From Treponema sp. (lineage in GTDB: Bacteria; Spirochaetota; Spirochaetia; Treponematales; Breznakiellaceae): a stretch of 10,593 nt of DNA. This document shows, piece by piece, positions 1 to 6,037 of this stretch (positions are counted from its first letter, which is position 1; the number at the start of each line of letters is the position of its first letter). The notes under the pieces were generated by a model. The model searched no databases and had not been told where the DNA came from. It worked only from the letters and a program-made list of their open reading frames with translations. The stretch lies in NCBI GenBank assembly GCA_031266255.1, contig JAISBK010000187.1, forward strand, positions 1-10,593. Direction: 5' to 3'. The translations under genes were made by a program, and so were the position numbers.

Positions 1-94
1 GCGTAACGCCCTCCGGTATGGCGACCGAGGCAAGGCTATGGCAGTGCTGAAACGTATACGCGCCAATATGCGTAACGCTCTCCGGTATGGCGAC
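1..94 (-). pseudogene. In-frame continuation of the LRR gene past the TGA (partial)
   Basis: Immediately after the TGA at 97-95 the same frame continues with an intact repeat: VAIPESVTHIGAYTFQHC, then SLASVAIPEGVT, up to the window edge. There is no new ribosome binding site. This is the separated downstream part of the gene at 95-808, unless the stop is a sequencing error or is read through. Its full extent lies outside the window. Confidence 0.7.
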
Positions 95-658
95 TCAGAC
101 AAGGATACTGCAGCCCTGAAACGCATACGCGCCAATCTCCGTAACGCCCTCCGGTATAGCGACCGAGGCAAGGCTTTCGCATCCATAAAACATCTCCTCG
201 CCAATCAGCGTAACGCCCTCCGGTATGGCGACCGAGGCAAGGTTACGGCAACCCGCAAACGCCCCCGCGCCAATCAGCGTAACGCCCTCCGGTATGGCGA
301 CCGAGGTAAGGCTACGGCACCACGAAAACGTGCACTCACTAATCAGCGTAACGCGGTCCGGTATGACGACCGAGGTAAGGCTACGGCAGTCATAAAACGC
401 CCGCTTGTCAATCAGCGTAACGCCCTCCGGTATAGCGACCGAGGCAAGGCTATGGCAGTGCTGAAACGTATACGCGCCAATATGCGTAACGCTCTCCGGT
501 ATGGCGACTAAGACAAGGTTACTGCAGCCCTGAAACGCATACGCGCCAATCTCCGTAACGCTAGCCGGTATGATGACCGAGGCAAGGCTACGGCAGTCAT
601 AAAACGCACGGTAGCCAATCTCCCGGACCGGGAAGCCCTGTATCTCCGCCGGAATGAC
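1..658 (-). repeat. 69-bp coding repeats of a BspA/TpLRR-type protein
   Basis: The stretch consists of tandem 69-bp units, each encoding one 23-residue leucine-rich repeat of the form xxLxSVxIPxxVTxIGxxxFxxC on the minus strand. About nine units lie in the window and the array runs off the left edge. Bases 1-147 match 415-561 at 144 of 147 positions, an offset of 414 bp or exactly six units, which points to recent segmental duplication or gene conversion. The three differences are 20/434, 96/510 and 105/519, and the one at 96 creates a stop codon. Confidence 0.9.
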
Positions 659-808
659 CACATCACCGCCAGGCCCGGTATACCTGGTGATTATACACCC
701 GTCCCTCGCGTCGTTGAGTTTTACCTCGAAGTCGCTTTCAGGAGCGCTGGTCCGGTTTTGGCCGAACTCCGCTCTTAACAGAACCATGCTCATACCCAGG
801 TTTATCAT
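95..808 (-). CDS. BspA-like leucine-rich-repeat protein, ended by a premature stop
   Basis: The product of 237 residues has a non-repetitive N-terminus (about 1-50) followed by 23-residue leucine-rich repeats of the LRR_5/TpLRR kind (unit core SVAIPEGVT.IG...F..C) to its end. The start at 808 is chosen because AAAGGAG lies 11 bases upstream (820-826); an in-frame ATG at 850 lacks such a site. Proteins of this family in Treponema, Bacteroides and protists are usually surface-exposed or secreted and mediate adhesion. Here the N-terminus (MINLGMSMVLLRAEFGQ) is only a weak signal-peptide candidate, so export is uncertain. The TGA at 97-95 falls inside a repeat where the sister copy at 511-509 has TTA (Leu), and the repeat frame stays open beyond it, so the gene looks cut by a nonsense substitution. 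A cap domain normally closes such arrays; none is seen before the stop. Confidence 0.8.
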   Translation of the reverse strand: MINLGMSMVLLRAEFGQNRTSAPESDFEVKLNDARDGCIITRYTGPGGDVVIPAEIQGFPVREIGYRAFYDCRSLASVIIPASVTEIGAYAFQGCSNLVLVAIPESVTHIGAYTFQHCHSLASVAIPEGVTLIDKRAFYDCRSLTSVVIPDRVTLISECTFSWCRSLTSVAIPEGVTLIGAGAFAGCRNLASVAIPEGVTLIGEEMFYGCESLASVAIPEGVTEIGAYAFQGCSILV

Positions 809-871
809 CGTATTACGTACTCCTTTGCGTATTATGCCCACCGGCAACATTACACCCCATACGCGCTTTGG

Positions 872-1269
872 TTACGGTATCACCGCCGATACCACAGGCC
901 CCCATTGCCCAACGTCCCCCTTTTGGTTCTCGTAGCGGCAGCAGATATACGCCGTCATGACCCCTACGTAGATCGCGTAGCTGTAGTCGCTGTTCGGGTC
1001 CAGTTCCTGCGTACCCGCCAAGGCCCCCAGATGCGCCATCATCGCGTGAGGGCCGCCCAGTCCCCATCAGTCAGCGAGGGCATCTTGAAATACCGGTCCC
1101 CGGAAGAACCGCATCTTCTCTTTCAGCACCGTGAACTGATCTGCAGGCACCCCCATGCCTCACGCACCTCATCAGTCATGTACGCAATCCAGTTGCGGCA
1201 CATCCCTATGATCAGCGTGCGGCTAGAGGGTAACCAATCGTTACTCTTCGCCTTTTTTTTCTTAGATAT
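872..1269 (-). pseudogene. Frameshifted remnant of an unrecognised gene
   Basis: Three consecutive frames join into one plausible protein of about 130 residues. It begins near 1269 with a lysine-rich run followed by SNDWLPSSRTLIIGMCRNWIA, continues EVREAWG / VPADQFTVLKEKMRFFRGPVFQDALAD / DGDWAALTR / MMAHLGALAGTQ, and ends with GPVVSAVIP and TAA at 874-872. The first break is in a G run (1150-1154) where one added G restores the frame; two further shifts lie near 1068-1075 and 1040-1048 and cancel each other. The codon where a start is expected (1269-1267) is ATA, and a stop lies just upstream. I cannot name the family; the opening DWLP...W pattern is reminiscent of small hypothetical proteins in spirochaete genomes, from memory only. 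The gene is dead unless the breaks are sequencing errors. Confidence 0.65.
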
Positions 1270-1277
1270 ACGGTGTG

Positions 1278-1340
1278 GATTTCAAGCCGTAATCCAAGGA
1301 TTTCAGGTCATAATCAGCGGACTTCAAACCATAGCCCGCG
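1278..1340 (-). repeat. Three 21-bp tandem repeats, in frame with the GH1 gene
   Basis: Imperfect 21-bp units lie head to tail at 1278-1298, 1299-1319 and 1320-1340, each starting GA(T/C)TTCA on the plus strand. On the minus strand they lie 17 bases past the stop of the beta-glucosidase gene and in its frame. Read past that stop, the frame is open for 31 codons to a TAA at 1264-1262 and encodes three heptapeptides of the form (G/D)Y(G/D)LKS(A/L/T). There is no ribosome binding site for separate translation, so this may be non-coding intergenic repeat DNA. Confidence 0.75.
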
Positions 1341-1357
1341 TTATTATTGAGGAAGGT

Positions 1358-2689
1358 TTACCACTCGGCATAGCCTGCAATGACATCCCGGAAGAAATAG
1401 GCGCTATCCTTGGGGATACGTTTTTGGGTGGCATAATCCACATACACAATACCAAAGCGCTTGGTATACCCAAAAGCCCATTCAAAGTTATCCAGGAAAG
1501 ACCAGGCATAGTAGCCCTTGAGATTAACCCCTGCCTTAATCAAGGCGGTACAAACCTCCAGGTGCTGCTTGAGGTACTCGATCCGCTCTCGATCATGGAT
1601 CCGGCCATCGGTTTCGATATGGTCTTGCCGGGCATACCCGTTTTCGGTGATATACATGGGAATCCCCGGAGCAACCTCATGAACCCAGGTAAGCAGCCGT
1701 TCAAGGCCCCCCGGAACAATAGGCCAGCTCATATCCGTGGTATCATGCCAGGTGGGTTTTCCGCTGTACTTAAAGACCGCATCCTTATCCTGACCAACCG
1801 CGGACTCGGAATAGTAGTTTACTCCGATAAAATCGATCTTTTCCGCCATGATTTCTAAATCCCCCGGCTCAACCGGAAAAGATACTCCCAAGGCTTGTAC
1901 GGCCAACTCAGGATACCCTTTGCCCAAAAGGGGATAGAGGAAGACCTCGCTTTCTACTGCCCGGGCAATGAGGGCCGCCTGCTTATCCCCTTTACTGTTC
2001 GTGGCAGGCCGGGGAGTGGCCAGGTTCAGGGTAATGCCCATGGGAGCCTTGAGTCCGGTTTCCCGGTAGGCCTTAACCGCTACCCCATGGGCCAGATTGA
2101 CATGATGTATTGCTTTGACCGCAAGCGTTATGTCCGTGAACCCCGGGGCATGATGGCCCCAGAGATGTCCCAGATAGGTAATACAGAAGGGCTCGTTAAT
2201 GGTTATCCACTGATCCACCATATCTCCCAAGCCCTCGTAACAAACCTTGACGTATTCAGCAAAGGCATCCACGATAAACCGGTCGGTCCATCCCCCTTTA
2301 TCCTGCAAAGCCTGGGGTAAGTCCCAATGGTACAGGGTGGCGCAGGCCTTAATATCGTGTTTATGGAGTTCTTTGCAGAGGTTCCGGTAATAGGCAAGCC
2401 CTTCCTCATTTACCGTACCCGTGCCTTGGGGCAGGATGCGCGGCCAGGCAAGGGAGAACCGGTACCCTTGAAAGCCCAGTTCTGCCATAAGGCCAATGTC
2501 CTCTTCATACCGATGGTACTGGTCACAGGCAAGGTCGCCGTTTTCACCGGCATAGACCTTACCCGGCATCCTGGCAAAGGTATCCCAGATACTCTCCGTC
2601 CTTCCCCCCTCATGGCCGGCGCCTTCAACCTGATAACTGGCAGTGGCAGTGCCCCAGAGAAAGTCATCGGGAAATTCTAATCGATGCAT
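1358..2689 (-). CDS. Glycoside hydrolase family 1 beta-glucosidase
   Basis: This 443-residue protein is a full-length family 1 glycosidase, a single (beta/alpha)8 barrel that removes a terminal beta-linked sugar from cellobiose-type or aryl glycosides, or phosphorylated sugars in some members, by a retaining mechanism. Visible landmarks are the N-terminal DFLWGTATASYQVEG (residues 9-23), HWDLP (121-125), the acid/base glutamate in TINEP (E166), NYYS (291-294), the nucleophile in YITENG (E349) and the C-terminal SFLDNFEWAFGYTKRFG (397-413). E405 and W406 in the last motif fit the non-phosphorylated glucoside-binding type. No signal peptide is seen, so it is probably cytosolic, acting on imported disaccharides. 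The start is well set: AAGGAAGG sits 4-5 bases before the ATG. It has its own promoter (2753-2782), 190 bp from the GTPase gene upstream. Exact substrate is not determinable; bglA or bglB would be guesses. Confidence 0.96.
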   Translation of the reverse strand: MHRLEFPDDFLWGTATASYQVEGAGHEGGRTESIWDTFARMPGKVYAGENGDLACDQYHRYEEDIGLMAELGFQGYRFSLAWPRILPQGTGTVNEEGLAYYRNLCKELHKHDIKACATLYHWDLPQALQDKGGWTDRFIVDAFAEYVKVCYEGLGDMVDQWITINEPFCITYLGHLWGHHAPGFTDITLAVKAIHHVNLAHGVAVKAYRETGLKAPMGITLNLATPRPATNSKGDKQAALIARAVESEVFLYPLLGKGYPELAVQALGVSFPVEPGDLEIMAEKIDFIGVNYYSESAVGQDKDAVFKYSGKPTWHDTTDMSWPIVPGGLERLLTWVHEVAPGIPMYITENGYARQDHIETDGRIHDRERIEYLKQHLEVCTALIKAGVNLKGYYAWSFLDNFEWAFGYTKRFGIVYVDYATQKRIPKDSAYFFRDVIAGYAEW

Positions 2690-2752
2690 ATAAACCTTCC
2701 TTAATTAAAGAATAAAAAAATAATCGTTGTTTTTTATTCATCCAATGAGGGT

Positions 2753-2782
2753 ATGATAGAGTAAGTTTCCGGTATTTTTCAA
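2753..2782 (-). promoter_or_regulatory. Probable sigma-70 promoter of the GH1 gene
   Basis: On the minus strand TTGAAA (2782-2777) is followed after 18 bases by TATCAT (2758-2753). Transcription would start near 2746, giving a leader of about 57 bases. The region between it and the gene is very A/T-rich. Confidence 0.5.
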
Positions 2783-2790
2783 TAGGACGG

Positions 2791-2812
2791 GGGATCCCTT
2801 AACCGGATCCGG
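2791..2812. promoter_or_regulatory. Pair of palindromes upstream of the GH1 promoter
   Basis: GGGATCCC (2791-2798) and CCGGATCCGG (2803-2812) are perfect palindromes centred 13 bp apart and lie just upstream of the -35 element. Position and symmetry suit an operator or activator site for the sugar-hydrolase gene, but no known regulator motif is recognised. Both share a GGATCC core, so coincidence is possible. Confidence 0.3.
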
Positions 2813-2840
2813 CAGGTCCGTGTTTGAAGGGATGAAGGAG

Positions 2841-2869
2841 GACCTGGTGGGGCTTTACTTCACCAGGTC
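2841..2869 (-). terminator. Hairpin after the CobW-like gene
   Basis: A perfect 9-bp inverted repeat, GACCTGGTG and CACCAGGTC, with an 11-base loop, begins 9 bases after the stop of the GTPase gene. No T-run follows on either strand, so it is either a non-canonical terminator or an RNA-end stabiliser. Confidence 0.45.
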
Positions 2870-2878
2870 GTTATATGC

Positions 2879-3568
2879 TCAAGACGCATACTGCTGCACT
2901 TGCCTGATACCCGCGGCTTTCGGGCATGGCAGGTTGGGTTTGTGGAGGGCCGGGAGCGGTTCCTGGATGGTAGCAAGCAAGGCGCCGAATGAAACCGGCG
3001 ACCTATCCCGGATAAAGATCGGCGCGTGGGGACGAATCTCCTTGAGGGTCTGTTGTATCTTTTCCAGATCCTTTGGTTCTGCCAGCTCGCTTTTGGAAAG
3101 CACAAAGCAGTCTGCATACACCGCCTGTTCATAGAGGGAAGCCACGGTGGCGACTAATTTCAGGAAACGGAGGGTATCAATGATACAGATCATGCCCCTG
3201 AATCGCAGCCTGCCGTGACTGCGAGCCGCCGCATGGGTAACCAGTTGATGCAGTACCGCAGGCTGGGCAAACCCTGAAGTTTCTACAAAGATATAGTCAT
3301 ACCCATAGACCAGGAGGCTATTGATAGTTTTTAAAAGGCAGGAACCCATACTGAGTTGACCGGAATCCGGGAAAGCATCAGCCGGTTTTACCTGAAACTG
3401 TCCCCGCTCGTTAAGGAGCGTTACCTTTTTTTTGCCTTCGGTATCTTTGATATCTTCATGTAAAAAAGTCGTTTTCCCCGACCCTAAGAAACCAGTAACT
3501 AAGATGAGCTGAGTCGTACTTTTTCCGGCTGCTTCCATTGTTCTTTCCAACGCCATTCCTTCCAACAT
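2879..3568 (-). CDS. Short CobW/G3E-family GTPase-like protein
   Basis: The 229-residue product has a P-loop GFLGSGKTT (26-34) and a Walker B-like ETSGFAQP (96-103), the G3E signature shared by CobW, HypB, UreG and metal-insertion GTPases. Several hallmarks are altered. The metal-binding CxCC of COG0523 proteins is replaced by GSCLLK (75-80), the guanine-specificity NKxD is SKSE (158-161), and the C-terminal CobW domain is absent (family members usually have 300-400 residues). The start at 3568 has AAGGAGA a few bases upstream; the frame is open up to an ATG at 3682, but that has no suitable site. It follows the corrinoid-like gene by 130 bp on the same strand. Relatives beside corrinoid methyltransferase genes are thought to help load or maintain the cofactor. 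With these changes, GTP hydrolysis and metal binding cannot be assumed. Confidence 0.85.
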   Translation of the reverse strand: MLEGMALERTMEAAGKSTTQLILVTGFLGSGKTTFLHEDIKDTEGKKKVTLLNERGQFQVKPADAFPDSGQLSMGSCLLKTINSLLVYGYDYIFVETSGFAQPAVLHQLVTHAAARSHGRLRFRGMICIIDTLRFLKLVATVASLYEQAVYADCFVLSKSELAEPKDLEKIQQTLKEIRPHAPIFIRDRSPVSFGALLATIQEPLPALHKPNLPCPKAAGIRQVQQYAS

Positions 3569-3698
3569 AGAAATCTCCTTGTAGGATTCTTTGTAATATT
3601 CGGTCAAATACCTTGACCATCTGAATACTTTTTGAAATGTTCTTGCGTAGTATGCATGACACAGGCTTGCCAGCTTGAGCATGAGGGAATTATACCGA

Positions 3699-4364
3699 TC
3701 AGACTCCTACAGGCTCCTTGGTTCCTAGGTTATGGGTACAGTGAGCTTCCGCAATTTCCGCAGCACTTATCACATCCGGGGCATACAGGTCAGCGCCAAT
3801 GACCTCACAATACCGTTCAGTTACCGGATCGCCGCTGACCATGATCTTGACCTGATTCCGGAGACCTGCGCTATTGACCGCCTGTACCAGGGTTTTCATC
3901 TGAGGCATGGTCGTGGTCCGGGCAGCAGTACAGGCGATGATCTGGGCCTTTTCCTGCTCTGCGGCATGAATGAACCGTTCAGAGGTAACCGCCGCGCCCA
4001 GATCAATGACCCGCAGTCCCAGACCCCGCATCATGACAGAAATCAGGTTTTTCTCCGTATCCTGTATATCCCCTTTGACGGTTCCTATCACCACCGTACC
4101 TTTTCCCGCACTTTCACTGGCATGAAGATGGGGGGTAAGGATCTTGATAGCCATGTTTAAGGCCCGTTCCGCCACCAGTACTTCAGGGATACCGATTTCA
4201 TTTCTGCGGAACTGCTGATCCGCGGCTTCCATGCCCGCAATTAACCCCTGCTTGAGGATATCCTCAAGAGGATACTGTTCGTTAACCGCTTGGGCAATTA
4301 AGTCATTGGTTTCCTTAGCATTACCGGCTTGGATACTCAACGCAATCGTATATAAATTAACCAT
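3699..4364 (-). CDS. Corrinoid (B12-binding) methyltransferase-protein homologue with a broken cobalt-ligand motif
   Basis: The 221-residue protein has the two-domain layout of MtbC/MttC/MtmC-type corrinoid proteins: a helical cap (about 1-85, with GLIAGMEAADQQF and IPEVLVAERAL) and a Rossmann-like B12-binding domain (about 88-207). The fold landmarks GTVKGD (94-99), TTTMPQM (150-156) and SGDPVTERYCEVIGADLYAPD (177-197) are present. The usual DxHxxG motif, whose histidine is the lower cobalt ligand, reads D99-I-Q-D-T-E104: His is Gln and Gly is Glu. I rechecked the codons (CAG and GAG). Normal relatives carry methyl groups between a substrate-specific and a folate-specific methyltransferase; neither partner is in the window. 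The start has AGGAGG with good spacing. It may still bind cobalamin base-on, or have become a non-catalytic sensor or partner of the GTPase downstream. Confidence 0.92.
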   Translation of the reverse strand: MVNLYTIALSIQAGNAKETNDLIAQAVNEQYPLEDILKQGLIAGMEAADQQFRRNEIGIPEVLVAERALNMAIKILTPHLHASESAGKGTVVIGTVKGDIQDTEKNLISVMMRGLGLRVIDLGAAVTSERFIHAAEQEKAQIIACTAARTTTMPQMKTLVQAVNSAGLRNQVKIMVSGDPVTERYCEVIGADLYAPDVISAAEIAEAHCTHNLGTKEPVGV

Positions 4365-4399
4365 AATTTCCTCCTATTCTTGGTGCAATGCAGCTCAAT

Positions 4400-4434
4400 G
4401 AGGCTTTCTCAACCCAAAGGTTTTGGAAAGCCTC
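4400..4434 (-). terminator. Hairpin between the first regulator and the corrinoid-like gene
   Basis: A perfect 9-bp inverted repeat, GAGGCTTTC and GAAAGCCTC, encloses a smaller AACC/GGTT stem and begins 5 bases after the regulator's stop. No T-run follows. It could be a partial terminator or processing site that sets relative expression of the two genes, or part of the leader of the corrinoid-like gene. Confidence 0.45.
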
Positions 4435-4439
4435 CCGTA

Positions 4440-5840
4440 TTACTCTTTGATCAATCTGCGGTAATTCACCGTAAAATGGTCTTCCGATAGTTCCTGGGCG
4501 CGATCTCCTCCCTGTCCCCGGTATTTGCCGGGGCTTACTCCGATATAGGTTTTAAATATCTTGGAAAACCAGCTCTGATCCTCAAAACCGCAGGCCCCTG
4601 CGATTTCACTCAACGAGAGATCCGTGTCAACTAGTAGATGACTGGCCTTTTCTACCCGCAGGCGGTTGAGGTAACTGGAGAGATTTTCTCCCATCTCTTC
4701 TTTAAAAATGGTACTGAAATACGGCGCGGATAGCCCTGAGACATCGGCAATTTCCTGGAGGCTGATTTTACGCGTATAATGTTCCCAAATATACCGTTCA
4801 GCCTTACGGAGTGCCGAGGCGTGGCGTATTCCCTGAAACGAAAATATCTGTCCTGCCAGGTGTTCTACCACAAGATGCAGTATATCCGTCAGTTCTTCGA
4901 TATTTTGCGCATGTTGAATACGCTTTAAGTAATGGTTATTCGTCTCAAGGATCACCTTTTCGGTATTACCTGGGGTAATATTCGTACGGGAAAGCAGGAC
5001 TACCAGTTCAATCGCCCGGAATTGAATGTATTTAAAATGATCCGGGTTTGAAAACAGCAGAATCGCCAGCAATTCGTTCAGGATCCTCCTGCCGGTTTCG
5101 TGATCCCCCCGTCTGAGGGCTGCCAAGAGCATCCGTTCCTTATCCAGGGGATACCCCGGTGCCGGAGATCCCGCAGGATATTGGGACTTGAGTTCCTTAA
5201 TTTTTGCCGATAGGGTACCTTGTTGTACTGAACGGCGTTTCAGGGTTTCATAGAAGTTTTCACTCCCTACCGAGAGCGACTTGGCAAATATGAGCATAAG
5301 CTCTGCCAAAGCCTTTATCTGCTCGGCATCTCCCCGGGGGAAGACGGAAAGTTTTTCCTGGAGTGCCGCCAGGGGAACTTCTCCATTTCCCATGAGATAC
5401 ATCTGGGTGCTGGTTTCCTGGCTGTCAATACCCAGTAAGCCGCTGCCCAGGAGAGCTCCTACAAATCGGTCGTCTGCATATATAGGGCTTGTCCAGAACA
5501 TGAACCCTAACTCACACATATAAATGTAAGAACCGCCAAAACGATTAGCTTCTTTAATTGCATTAATATGCATGTCGTTACAAGGATTGAAGGTGAGATC
5601 CTGGAGTTTATGTATGGCATGTTTTGCCTTATACGCCCCACAGTACAAACAGATATTCCTTTCACCGATAATCTCCTCGAATACTTCGGGGATAGGTAGA
5701 TAATTATGATCGTGAACACTGATCATAGTGCCGGTCGCTTTTGCATACACCGTTAACATTTTATAAGCCTTGAGTAAAATAGGATCGGTTTTGCTTTGAG
5801 CGATAGTGGTGGTTTCGGATTGTTGCTTTTCTTTTATCAT
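4440..5840 (-). CDS. PocR-domain AraC-family regulator (first paralogue)
   Basis: The protein has 466 residues from the ATG at 5840; a TTG at 5852 would give 470, and neither start has a convincing ribosome binding site. In 470-numbering, a PocR sensory domain spans about 24-145 with the conserved cysteines C68, C71, C91, C113 and H95 (CLYC, CNDMH, YMCELGF). A helical linker (about 232-345) contains YPLDKERMLLAALRRGD. The AraC-type double helix-turn-helix covers about 350-445 (SGLSAPYFSTIFKEEMG and CGFEDQSWFSKIF). PocR domains were described as predicted sensors of small hydrocarbon derivatives and are named for the Salmonella propanediol/cobalamin regulator. Its place directly upstream of the corrinoid-like gene suggests that gene as a target. 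Gene order and strand would allow one transcript, with a hairpin in between. Confidence 0.92.
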   Translation of the reverse strand: MIKEKQQSETTTIAQSKTDPILLKAYKMLTVYAKATGTMISVHDHNYLPIPEVFEEIIGERNICLYCGAYKAKHAIHKLQDLTFNPCNDMHINAIKEANRFGGSYIYMCELGFMFWTSPIYADDRFVGALLGSGLLGIDSQETSTQMYLMGNGEVPLAALQEKLSVFPRGDAEQIKALAELMLIFAKSLSVGSENFYETLKRRSVQQGTLSAKIKELKSQYPAGSPAPGYPLDKERMLLAALRRGDHETGRRILNELLAILLFSNPDHFKYIQFRAIELVVLLSRTNITPGNTEKVILETNNHYLKRIQHAQNIEELTDILHLVVEHLAGQIFSFQGIRHASALRKAERYIWEHYTRKISLQEIADVSGLSAPYFSTIFKEEMGENLSSYLNRLRVEKASHLLVDTDLSLSEIAGACGFEDQSWFSKIFKTYIGVSPGKYRGQGGDRAQELSEDHFTVNYRRLIKE

Positions 5841-5851
5841 AACTGTACTCA

Positions 5852-5944
5852 ATGAATAGTAGAAAGAAATAGATCTTTCCTTATCAAAACTAACCGCATT
5901 GGCTTTAATTTACGGGAACGGTTCTAGACCATTCCACTATTCAT
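5852..5944 (-). promoter_or_regulatory. Structured leader with a six-codon upstream frame
   Basis: Read as RNA on the minus strand, AUGAAUAGU (5944-5936) pairs perfectly with ACUAUUCAU (5860-5852). Directly inside lie an 8-bp hairpin, GGAAUGGU/ACCGUUCC with a CUAGA loop (5935-5915, one G-U pair), and a 7-bp hairpin, GGAAAGA/UCUUUCU (5880-5861). Both abut the outer helix with no unpaired base. The same 5' strand encodes ATG AAT AGT GGA ATG GTC TAG, with GGAG 9 bases before it. Translation of this frame would open the outer helix and first hairpin. No known riboswitch consensus is recognised. Confidence 0.4.
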
Positions 5945-6002
5945 ACTGAAATACTCCAGTCTCCTTGTATTGTAGTTTATTTCAACGGGCCGAATAATCT
6001 TA

Positions 6003-6029
6003 AATTCTTTACTAATATAGTAAAGAATT
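6003..6029 (-). terminator. 12-bp A/T-rich hairpin after the second regulator
   Basis: AATTCTTTACTA and TAGTAAAGAATT form a perfect 12-bp stem with a 3-base loop, beginning 8 bases past the stop of the second regulator. No T-run follows, and the stem is mostly A-T. It could be a weak terminator or an operator ahead of the first regulator. Confidence 0.45.
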
Positions 6030-6037
6030 AGCAACCC

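Noticed and set aside
38..511. Plus-strand frame of 157 codons with basic repeats (RNALRYGDRGKA)
   Set aside because: It is the antisense of the 69-bp LRR repeats. The minus strand encodes the recognisable LRR pattern and a start with a ribosome binding site, while this frame has no homologous family.
1278..1340. CRISPR-like array
   Set aside because: The units are contiguous with no spacers and no cas genes are nearby; these are simple tandem repeats.
905..1858. Long plus-strand frame of 317 codons
   Set aside because: It runs antisense to the GH1 C-terminal half and the pseudogene and has no recognisable motif.
2791..2812. Rho-independent terminator of the GTPase gene from the GGATCC palindromes
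   Set aside because: There is no following T-run, and it lies beyond a better hairpin at 2841-2869; a promoter-associated role is more likely.
3569..3682. Longer N-terminus for the CobW-like protein from the ATG at 3682
   Set aside because: There is no ribosome binding site at suitable distance, and the added 38 residues precede the normal G3E start; the ATG at 3568 has AAGGAGA.
4365..4439. Cobalamin riboswitch before the corrinoid-like gene
   Set aside because: The 75-bp gap is far too short and has no B12-box; only a simple hairpin is present.
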